A stretch of 64,000 nt of DNA, from positions 20,001 through 84,000 of the forward strand of contig JAVDOI010000140.1 of NCBI GenBank assembly GCA_032191485.1, in the 5' to 3' direction. The position numbers and the translations under genes are program-made. Under the pieces are notes generated by a model. That model was not told the origin of the DNA, made no database searches, and saw nothing but the letters and a program-made list of their open reading frames with translations. Position 1 is the stretch's first letter. Every line of letters begins with the position of its first letter. The stretch comes from Leptoclinus maculatus. Its lineage: Eukaryota; Chordata; Actinopteri; Perciformes; Stichaeidae. Positions 13,001-25,000 of the stretch are shown one piece after another.

Positions 13001-16000
13001 AAGGCAGCACATAAAAAAAACACAAGAGTGGAGAGCAAGAGTGAGTGGGGGGGGGGGGGTTGTTTTTATCACAGGGCCATAACTCACTCCCTCGTAAGCA
13101 CTGAGGAGAAGCCGTCACCCAGTACACCGACTGCACAACCAGAGCTCACATCGAGGCCAAGTAGTGTAGCATTGTTTTCCAGCAGGTGCTGATATTACAT
13201 TTCTGCTAAGCTGGAGATTGTGAACCACAGGGCAGCGGTGCTGTGACAACATACAATCCCTAAACAGTAGGACGGCTGCTGTTGGGCATGACCTTTAAAG
13301 CGAAAAGGCTATGTGTCAAACACCTTTAGGTAGACGCCGCCTCCACAGGGACGAACACAGCACCTGAGACATTCCTGCAAATAAAACGACATTCTGCACA
13401 TCCACAGATGATGACACTAGTCGGCACGGAGAGGCTCGATACAGGAAGCGGGGCGGGAAGAGGAAACGGTTCCTGTTGTAAAATAATCAAGTTTGGAGGA
13501 AGAAGAAGAAACACAATAACCGAGTCAGCAGCCACACAGATATTTGTACTCACCTTCTCCAGTTGTTGTCCAGAGGCGGGGACAGGTACACCGCTCCGTA
13601 CGGAGAGCTCTCTATGTGGGTCTCAGTTAAGGGAATTATTGGCACAAATACAGAAAACATCACTGTGATATTAAAGTTCACATGAAACGGCTCATGATTC
13701 TACATGTTTATGCGTTTATTGTAAAAACGGTGAGCTAGAGAGGGACATTGATTGGTGTTTACAGTAGCCAATAGTGCAGAAGAGCCTTGAAGCTGCATTC
13801 TCTCTAGTGTCCACCAGGGGGCGACTCCTCTGGTTGTATAGAAGTCTATGAGAAAATGACTCTACTTCTCTCTTGATTTATTACCTCAGTAAACATTGTA
13901 AACATGAGTTTATGGTCTCAATCTCTAGTTTCAAGTCTTCTTCAATACAGCATGATGTTCATTTAGTAAATGATGGTCCATTTAGAGTCAAACAGACCAT
14001 AAAGCAGGGGATGCTTTAGGGCGGGGCTACCTTTTGATTGACAGGTCACTACCCAGTCTGGGAGTTGTCTGTTATTTCGACTTACAACTTTAAACCTTTC
14101 ACAGTGTGTTTTCACTTCAGGAAAGTTAATTGGAACATTTCGGTTGCCAGAAAATGTCTTAATTATGCATTCGGTTGTACTTAGCTCCGCCCTCTCGTGT
14201 CACTTCTAGTTGCAAAAAAACAAGATGGCGATGGGCAAAACGTCGAACTCGTGGCGTCAAAACAGTTGTTCACCAGTGGGTGACGTCGTGGTGACTAGCC
14301 ACCAGCTAAACACGGAGGACAGCCTGCTCTCTGTTGTAAAGGACCACCATTACCGCCATCGAATACGCCATTCGGATTGTACCAACCATTTTATCAGACG
14401 GGGATGAAATAGAGGAAGACGAGGACCATGAAGAAGTCTCCTGTTTGGAGCGAGGCCACACATGTACGAGCCGAGACCCGAAGCCGAAAGTGCTGCTGTT
14501 TGAAGGAGAGACTGAAGCTAGTGCATCCCGATGGTAGGTTTGTGTTTATATGACAAACGTTTAATTGGACGCAAATTTAGTACACGCCCCAAATTGCAGG
14601 ATGAGTCATCAACATTAAAGAAGTTAGAGCGTCTTCAGATTCTGTACGGTGACGTATTTCCCAGTGAAACAGAATATTTGAGCGGTGTACAGTTAAAAGA
14701 GGAATTTAAATCAAAAAGTGGTCGCGCTTAAAAACTGAACATAAAATGATTGAAATTTTGAAAAAAGAAAAGATTACCTACTAAATGTTTGTCATTGTTT
14801 GGTCATATACTAGCGTATAGAAGACAACCAGCACAATACATGTGATCAAAATATATAGATTTTGATTTCATGGGCACTTTAGGTTCATTTTTATAACTTT
14901 TAAATGCATCTCAATGTCATCAGATATTAACACACAAAGAAAGAGGACAACTGGAATGAAACACATTTACAATCTGACCTCACCCTGATGTTTTCATTTG
15001 CAAATGAAACGAGGATGTGTTCTAACTATAGCTCGGAGCTCAGCTGCTTGACATGAAATAACAAGAGGATGAGTGTTTCACATGTTCAAAGAGACAAGAA
15101 AGCCTTCTCATCAAAGCCCTACAGCGCTGTGAACAATAGAGCAGTCTTTCTCAAATACTTCATGAAACAATGACGGCATTATTTGATTTATTACGGACTC
15201 CTGGAAGGGCAGGACTTCAGAAAGGTGGCGTTGTGTCTCGCCAACTGTCACTATTCAAGTGTTTCTTCTCCGGGAGGACTGTTGACAATGTTGACCAATC
15301 AACAAAAACAAATTAAAGCAGACATCGGGTGCCACACAAGGACGACTTCTGCTTAGGCCTTGGGGAAATGATTATCAGTAGAGAGCGAGACTGGAGCCCT
15401 GCTATCACCCCTCACACAGAACATGGGACACGCCCCTTTTCTAAATATACACAAATACAACCGAGGGGAGAGGACACTATTGTGGTTCCTCCAGACGCAG
15501 GAGGAACGGAAACTATCCTGTCAAACTGGTTCATGTGCTCTTACTTCACACATTTAAACTGTAGTAGTTGGATAAAACCTGAACTGTAGGTGGCACACTG
15601 ACACACAGCTGTGTTTCTGTGACTGTAGTACCAATTCAAAGTACCAATCAGAGTTAAACAAACCACTTCAAAGCATGGCACAGTGATTGGATGAGCCAGA
15701 GCCACAAACCGCACTACACAATTTTCCTTTTTCCAAGATGCCGAGCTGCTCCTCGTCATCATCATTTAAACCACTCAGCGCAGCAGATGATGGTCTAGTT
15801 TACAGCTGCCAGACTAAAGCGGTTCTCAGCGGACGAAGGACGCGCCAAGAACTCTGCTTTTCACACCCATTTGCTAAATATATATAATTCTTTTTCTACA
15901 AAAACCCTTTTCACCATTTAACAGGAAACCAAATAAGCAGAGCTTGTGTGAAGAATTCAAAGGGCAGTAACGTGTGTATCACAGACGCTATTCTTCAAAT

Positions 16001-19000
16001 AACTCCTATTAATAACAGTAAGGAGCAAACTAAATAATAACGAAGAAATGACAAAAGAATGAGATGTGTTAATCCACTGTTTTACACAACGTAATCTACC
16101 TGCTCACGACCTGATCAGGCTGGTGACTTTGTAAATACAAGTGGAAGCACGACCTTAGTGGTCACATTATATCAATCTCCTTTTTAATCATTTAGGTTTA
16201 TCCTCGTCCTCATTTCCTCTCTCTCCTTCACTACCCTCCTTCCCATCGATGTAAATGTCTTTCCTTTGACGATATTTTCTGACACTCAATGGGCCAGAAA
16301 ATGCATTGGAAACCCTCAACAGCAACGTCTCTTACTAGAGATCCCGACTCTGTTTCTCAAGAGAATCCACAGACCTTGCTGTGAGCAGTTACATTGCTTT
16401 GATCCTAGTGCCATATAGTCTAATTATATACTAGAGAGAAGGCCGACATCTCTAAGGACGACCAACACTCGGCAGCTCGCACCAAAAGATTAACACCCCT
16501 AATACAAACACAGGAACAGAATTAAGGTCATCCTTTCTCAATATTCACTCAGCTGAGCTTTTAAGACGAATGAAATACAATTTGTGAAGGACACGCCGAC
16601 ACGTTCACTCTGACATATTTTGGTATCAACAACAACGTTTCACCTGTGACCTTTAACCCACTTTGGACCACACCATCTATACGCGTAAATGTACAGTACA
16701 CACACGTGTGCAACCAACGCCACCCACCAAAAACAAATGGGCCAAACAGCTTCTTATTGTGATACTAACAAGAGCAGACCTTTCTAGGGTTGCCTCCACC
16801 ATGCTGTGTACATTATAGTGTTCTACGTTAAAACACAATAAACAGGAACATTTCAAACCAAAGAGCTTGCTTATATTACCTACATTAATGTAAAGGACAC
16901 CGTTGATCCATCGGGACCCTTTGAGACAGTCAAGTACGCTTTTACTACGCTGTACTGGTTGAACTTTAGGCAATTTAAACAACAAACATCCCACTCAATG
17001 TAGGTCAGCCCAGTCTACTGTACACATCAACCCAAACATGACAAACATGCACGACTCTACGTAGAAACAAGCACCAACGATGTCAAACTGTACCCACAAT
17101 AAGAGAAAACCTAATGTGGAATGTTTGCCCCAAAATACCATAATCACCATCACGTTATGCATCTGTTGTCTGCTCGCTGAAATATATATCGGCTGGTGAG
17201 ACATCACATGCTGGGACACAGCTATCACACAGCATAGTGACAGGTCAGTGAATCATCTCCGTCTCAAGGCAATAAACAGACTCGCTTATTAAGATGCTAA
17301 GAGGTGGTGGATCAGTGGGCTGTTTCATGTAAATGGGACATATTGGGTGTGATTCCAGTTTAGGAAATAAAATCTACGTCCTGAATCCAAAAAAAAGGAA
17401 CTGTATTGTTCAGTATACTAGATTAGTAACTAGATTATTCAGAAAGAAGCGCCGGCGGATGGAAAAGCATGTTTTCTTTAAACAATCACCAGAACTACAC
17501 CGTATATCACAGCCAACAACATAAAGGTCAGACGTTCATCTTTAACACATCATGAGTGACGAACACTGAAGTCTCATTTAAAATGTTGCCTCAAATAAAC
17601 CGTTTATTCTAAACAGATCCTCTCTGCTTCTAGCCATCGCTGTGCTGTTTAAATAAACGTGCAGAACTTTTATATAATTGCAGAGAAAATCAAGGCTACA
17701 GAGAGAAAAATGTGACAGGAGCAAATAAGGTTTGAAATATATACAGACACACACACACACATATACACAGACACACACACAACCCAAATGTGCATTCACA
17801 GTATGCTGAGAATCTCCTACTGTCGATGTCCATCAGGCGTAAGCAAAGCGCACCGTGTCTGCGTCACATTTCAAATTTGCATAACGACGAATTCTGTTCC
17901 CGAGGCTACAAAGCAAGCTGCCTACACAGTCAAGTATCGTCACGCTTGAAACCACATCACACAGACAAAACAGCAGTAAAGAGCAACCAGCGGGAAGCCA
18001 CAACACCCACTTCCACACCGCTGATTACCCTTTGAGGGCTCCTACTTGTCAATGATTTAAGGTTTGGAAGGATATCTGCCGTCCGTGCTTGTCGACGGGT
18101 CGGCGGTGGGGAGAGTTGATGCGGTTGCGGTCCCTGTGGACCCTCTCGACCAGCCCATGGTGGCGGGTCCCTCTGGCCGAGTCCAATCCCGATGGAAAGC
18201 CACTCTGAAAAGAGACATCGGACAAGTGAGACGCAGTTTCCCACAGATTGGCTGGGAGACAGGAAGACGGGCATTATAGTCAAATGTCTTCAAACTTCAG
18301 TTGTATCTGAAAGCAGTGTTGTGCCCCAATTGAATTAATTTAGCCAAAACAGATCATTTGTTACTACACTGTATTGACATAATCACTGACTATTATAGGG
18401 GTCACGTGATGGCTGCTACGTTTACGTCACGCTGGCTCTTCAAACACAAAGGAACGGCTGATTAACACTACGGGCACAAAGGAAACTAAAGAACGTGAGT
18501 CACCGATGCACAAGACTTGCATCATAAATGCCAGCTGTCAATGCCACATTGTAGCGATGAAATATATGTAAACAATAAAGATGTGACACTCAAAGTCACA
18601 GTGAAGAGGAGTTTGCAACGTAAAGAACCCTTACACCCTTTTACGGGTTGAATGCAATGATGCCGTTGAGAGTTTGGCAGTACGGCGGAAGGATATTAAC
18701 CCCTAAAGTTGACGAGACAAATAGACTCTCCAGATCCGAGAGACATTACGAGCTACAAGTCACTAGATGATCCAACTCCGTTATCTGGTTTGGCTTTATT
18801 CTGTTTTAAAATGGGCGCTACAAACAGTCCAGTGGTAGTCAACACGTTTAACAACATGCTGCCGTAGACGCCGCAGGTGTGATCCTGTAGAACTCGAGTC
18901 CGCTGTTGGAATAGCGATTCTCAAACCCGAACATGCCACAACCAGACATTTTGAGGCTGGTAACAGTTCTAACTCAACGTTAAATGCTCGCTAACTTGTC

Positions 19001-22000
19001 TGTATGGCTCGGGCAAAACGCCACTTCCATTGCTAACATTTGCAGGCGTATTTTTGATGACGTTGGCTGTTAACGGGTCTAAAGATGTTATACATTTCTT
19101 GGCTTGTATTGTTAACAAAAGTTTACATTAAAATCAGGCGGCAACTTCTGGTTCTGCCCAGTGAAGCCGATGCGAAAGTGTCTTAAAGCTGCATTCTCTC
19201 TAATGTCCACCAGGGGGCGACTCCTCTGGTTGTATAGAAGTCTATGAGAAAATGACTACTTCTCTCTTGATTTATTACCTCAGTAAACATTGTAAACATG
19301 AGTTTATGGTCTCAATCTCTAGTTTCAAGTCTTCTTCAATACACCATGATGTTCATTTAGTACATTATGGTCCGTTTAGAGTCAAACAGACCATAAAGCA
19401 GGGTATGCTTTAGGGCGGGGCTTACAGTGATTGACAGGTCTCTACCACGGCGTTGTCGACCTGGGAGTTGTGCAACTTGTACAATTTCGAGGCTTCAAAG
19501 CGGGGAGTCCACAAACCAAATGGGTGAGGTCACGATGACTAAGTCCACTTCTTATATGCGCTCTATGGGTTTACTTCACTTAGTCACAGAAGTTGAAGAA
19601 ACAAATTACAACAAAGAATTCCAACGCATGTGTTTGAATTGTTTGAATCTGCAGCTTCACAAAGTGACACGTAAGCGGGGCTTACTGTGATTGACAGGTC
19701 GCTGCCACTACCAGAGACTTATACGGCGTCTCGATGTCACTCCTCCACGTTCCAATTATGGAAACTTACGTTGGTAAAAAAACAACAACATGGCGACGGA
19801 CGTAATCCAAGATGACGACAAGATGACAAACTCAAAGCTTCAAAACATCAGTCCACAAACCAATGACGCCACGATGACTACGCCCACTTCAGCCTCTAAA
19901 TTTGAATATATGATCCACATGTGAGTGTTGATCACGAGCACACTGCAAAACGAAACTGCAGGGTGAGAATTTAGATCAAATAGTTTATAAGTACTCTGCA
20001 TTCACATAACTTAATGTTGGCAGATGGTTATCATCGAGTGGAATCTAGAAGCCATTTGGTTTGTGGAGTTTGTCTCTCAGAAGGTGAATGGACTCCGTAA
20101 GAGTTTTCTCCCTCCATGTGGGGGTTGATTTGTGGACCTGACCAATCTGTTGCCATTACTGATCAACCTCAACGCACTTTAACCTGGGACCCTCGGTGTC
20201 CCAGCATGCCCCACTCCTTAGAGCGCCGACACAGATACGGACCCAGTGCTGCAGAAGCACTGTTATACGCAGACAGAAGTGCTCTTCTATTCCTCCTTCT
20301 CTCTCCAGTCTGCAGCTGAACTACTTAACGCTCTCAGGAGAAGCTTGTTCGCTCATCTGAAGGTCCAGTTCAGCGTTTTGCCGTTTCTGCAGTTAAGCCA
20401 GAGGTTTTCAAAGTTCTCTCCGAGTCTTGTCCTTTAATGTGCTTTTAATAAACTTTCACCACATTTTTCTTTTTTTAAAAAGGCAAGACGAGTGTAATCG
20501 TGTCTTCAGAAAGAACGTGAAGCGACCTTTAGTAGCGGCGGGATTGTTGAGGTTGAAAATGTTTCAGCTACAGCGAAGAATTTGTGCTTTTTGTCTGAAC
20601 GCACCTAAAAGTTACAACAAGGAACTTCATTTTGTGGTGATTTTGTCGCCCCCTGATTTTGTGGCTCCCTTCCCTCCAACGGGTCCAGCAATACGTCCTG
20701 GTTCTCCAGCAGCGTGGTGTCGGCTCCCAGAGAGGAGAAGCTCTGCTCCTGGAGGAGGAGGAGGAGACGCTGCTGCTGCCGGGAGCTGAGCTCTCCTCCT
20801 CCCTCCGGAGCTCCGACTGCAGGTCCAAGGCTGCAAGAGAAGCCGGATCTGGGTCCGTCCACGGTGGACCGGTCTCTGCTGGAGGATCTGGGTCCGTCCA
20901 CGGTGGACCGGTCTCTGCTGGAGGATCTGGGTCCGTCCACGGTGGACCGGTCTCTGCTGGAGGATCTGGGTCTGTCCACGGTGGACCGGTCTCTGCTGGA
21001 GGCCCCGCTGGAGTTTGAGTGAGTTTCTGGTGAACCTGCATGACTTCATCTGGTTTCACCAGAATCCGACCCGGTGGCTCCGACGACGAGCATTAAGAAT
21101 AACTCTATAGAAACAGACCATCTTCTCTCTGATGGTCTCTCTACTGATGGAGGTCTGATAGAGGAACAGGACTAAACTGAGACTGGTTCTGGACCAGTTT
21201 AAAGTTCCTCACAGTAACTTTAAGAACCCATTCATACTGGGGGGAGAAAACACATCACATACGGTCTTAATTCACTGCAATAAACCTGGACTTAACACTA
21301 CTGATACACCTTGAGGGCTGGTTCCCCAAACAGAGTGTGCATGGTCAAGAACTAAAACAAAACTCTATTCAAGTGAATTCACTATTAACTAAAATTGTAA
21401 TTCTCTAGGACTGGACAAGCAGTCCAGAACGTTTGGTTTTCACTGTCAAAGAGAGGCTGCTAGTGTGCGGTGTGTATTTTGTCTGTGACGACGTCCCACC
21501 TGGAATTCGGTGCTGGTGTTGCCGATCTGATTGACGTTGGGCAGAGAGCCGTAGTACTGCGCCCGTGATTGATTCAGACGAAGCTGCTGGACCTTCTGAA
21601 ACTGCACCTGTCAGTCAAAAGAGGGACAAGAACAACAGTCAGAAGTTATGGATTCTGCACATCTGGAGTCTTCATGTGTGAAGAACATAAAGCTTCAGGA
21701 TGAAAGTCACAATTGGTGTCGATTACGGCTTTTCTTTCCCACCATTGTCATTGCGAATGTACAGAACGCAAATGTTGTAACGTCATATTATCAAATGCTC
21801 TGGTGACTGTATTGAACATATGCAACAAAATGAATTAATAAAAATGCAGCAATGATGCAACACGTTGTAGGAAATGGGCATCTTGGTCCTCCACCAGGAG
21901 ACGATTAGCTCACAGAAAACAGGAGGAGGCTTGTTCTGCCAGGAGGACGGTAAACAGAGCCAATCACCGGCTGTTATCAGGGAAAAGGCAAATGAGAGGG

Positions 22001-25000
22001 GCATTTCTTCTTTAGACTGCCCAAAGGGCAACATTTGAATCTCAAAGACTGACCGTATTTGATTTTATCAATGGATTTACAGGGAACAGAGAGAGCCCTC
22101 TCATGGGGGAGGGGCTTTATCCTCTGGTGCAACATTTGTCCGTTCATATGCGAGGTAAGTACGGTGAAGTGTTAACTACAGACACACTGTGTTCATTTAT
22201 ACAGCCAATAATAATCTTTTAATCATTCCAGTGTGTCAGCATTCATGACAGTTCAGACAGTTCCAACTCAAACAACCATCACTCAAGAGCCACGATGAGA
22301 CACTCTTATTAAAACCATCATTAATGAAAGATAATCACTGAGCTTATGGTTTCGCTGTGAATGGATCTTAAAGATTTTGGAACTTCTTGTATCGATGTTC
22401 AATAAAGACTATTTGTTTAAAGAGAAGATAAATTAAGCAATGTTGATTATTTTCTTAAGGTCTTTTTTCCCCTCACAAGATGATCAAAAATAACTGATAA
22501 GAGTATCGGTAAGGAACCGAACCGATAAGCAGAAAACCTCCTGAGAGTATCGGTAAGGAACCGAACCGATAAGCAGAAAACCTCCTGAGAGTATCGGTAA
22601 GGAACCGAACCGATAAGCAGAAAACCTCCTGAGAGTATCGGTAAGGAACCGAACCGATAAGCAGAAAACCTCCTGAGAGTATCGGTAAGGAACCGAACCG
22701 ATAAGCAGAAAACCTCCTGAGAGTATCGGTAAGGAACCGAACCGATAAGCAGAAAACCTCCTGAGAGTATCAGTAAGGAACCGAACCGATAAGCAGAAAA
22801 CCTCCTGAGAGTATCGGTAAGGAACCGAACCGATAAGCACAAAACCTGGATTACTCGACACGCGCTTCGAAGCCTCGGCACTACGGACGGGTATTGTTAG
22901 GATTTCATTATTACTAGTACTCTTATCGGTTCAGTTCCTTATCGGTTCTTTTTGATCATCTTGTGAGGAGAAAAAAAAGACCGTTAATTAATTTGAGACG
23001 AAGAGATCTCACTCCGTAACTTATTAAAGTACCGATAGCAGAACCGTTGACTGCGGACCTCATCAATACTCTGGGTTTATACGTATTTGGAACCGGTTTG
23101 ACTGACGACTGATGTAGAGGAGGCACATTTCACACCTTCAAATCAATGCTGTATCAGGGACCCAAATTGTTCATCTAATACTCTGTTAACTGTGGCCAAC
23201 GAATGTCAGACTACGACTGTCCCTGCCACCTCAAACAGACGGACACGAAGCGCTGAAAACATATTTCCTGCCAGCAACACTCAATTTTTCATCAAAAATG
23301 ACAATATTTAAAAACAAATCTTCATTTAAACCTCTTACTGAAGTGTTGGAGTTACATAACATGGAACATGCAGAGGTTTACACATTGAGGGTTCACGGGG
23401 GAGCCAGCTCCCTGCAGCGCAGCAGCTGAGTCAGTTTGTGCTCTTCAGAGCCTCTCGGGACACTTTTCTCTTCAGTCTATTGGTCACTGGAGTAAATGTA
23501 GAGGCAGCTACTTCTAACTCCAGCTGTTTGCCGGCAGTGTGTCCTCTGCCCCCGGCTGACTGGACGTTTCTGTCTCACTCCGGGTCACTGACAGTTCACA
23601 CCTTGTGGCAATGCTTCATTCAGTGTCGGCTCTGAAACCACATCCTCTTCGACCGGCCATCCGGGCGCTCTCCCTCTCGCAGAAAGAGCACATTGTGACA
23701 AACCGACGGTGTGAGGATAATGTGAAAAGGGCCTTTATATCCGCCCAGAGACCACTATTTGTATTACTTGGAATGTGCAGTGTGTATGTTTGAGACTACC
23801 ATGAAAAGGAGAAATAAAATATATTGTATGTGTGTGTGTGTGTGTGTGTATATATACACACACACATATACGTGTCCATGTGTGTGTGTATATATACACA
23901 CACACATATATATATCGTTATCGAGATATTAAATGACCTTCGGGTATCTAGAGGCACTCGGTAAAAAAGCAGAGCCGTATAAAGAGAGAGTCACGTCAAC
24001 GGAAGTTCCTAATGATTGATTGTCACGTGATTCTCAGAGACTTCAGATGGTTCCAGGAAGTACTTGGCGGACAGTTTGAATGCATTGAAGTCGGTACAAA
24101 AAGAGAAAAAGAACTGGTGCTCAATAAATGAATTAATTAACTATTTTCACACAAAACACCAACATGTATGTAGTTACATCGATGTTTTTTATATATTTCA
24201 TAAGTAAAATGAATCAAAATTCACTGATATTTGAGGATTAGTGTGAACAGTTATAGGGCTTGTTGACATATTTTGGACTACGGTTGCTTGTTTACAGAGC
24301 TGTTATTTATTGATTTGAATTATTTTAATGTTCCTAAACTTGTATGGTGTTCAAGAGCAATCACAACCTAAATAATATATATTGAGTAAAAATTTTACAA
24401 AATTCAGATTAGATTCATTTTCAACTGAAGGAGCGTTTTGAATGTTTGAGGATTAATCATCAAAGTCAGTTGTCTGACCTCGGATCAGTACAGTTACTAG
24501 TAAACTATAACTTAATTAATATTGATCTAACATCAGTCTGATCATCACCATTTTAAAACCACAGGCAACGTTATTCTCTCGAATAATGAATCAGCTCAAC
24601 ATCAGCCCTTCTGGATTTTGGGGCTTTTTTTTTAAAGCAATTAATCTGCCAATAATAATAATAATAATAATAATCAAAATCGACCAAAATCATTAAAAAG
24701 ATTCAAGTTATTTTTAACATTACGTGACGCTGAGAAACAATTCTAAATATGGCATATTCATCTTTTAAAAGATGAATGTCACAATAATATGACACAAAAA
24801 CATCCTCCGACTGTGACTGTTGTGAGCCGTTATGTCTCAATATGTGAGCACCGCCCATTACAAATACGAGTGTATATGGATGATGTGACCAAATTATGAC
24901 CCGCCCCCTTGAGCTGGTTGGTGTGGAGTCTGTCCACGGTGACATAACCAGTGGGACTTCATTAAATAGAATGGAATAAGAAGGTGCAAACACTGTGCAT

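Larger units (their letters stand above)
18205..21499 (-). other. CRTC3 intron 2: repeats only
   Basis: The interval between exons 2 and 3 contains a composite family-A repeat (about 19150-19900), a diverged family-B repeat copy (20620-20790) and a four-copy 39-bp tandem repeat (20843-21002). No coding exon or RNA gene was recognised. The many open frames at 20560-21060 follow from the GC-rich tandem repeat being open in several frames. Confidence 0.6.

Noticed and set aside
19427..19690. 87-codon open frame found twice (also at 48448-48146 on minus)
   Set aside because: It is the same dispersed repeat tail in two copies. Shared presence reflects repeat identity, not gene conservation, and no function is evident.
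20568..21059. Several overlapping open frames of 100-160 codons
   Set aside because: They come from a GC-rich four-copy 39-bp repeat plus a family-B repeat. None matches an exon of CRTC3 in phase.
22447..22881. 144-codon open frame on the minus strand
   Set aside because: It is generated by the 44-bp satellite of the fold-back element, giving a 44-residue peptide repeat.
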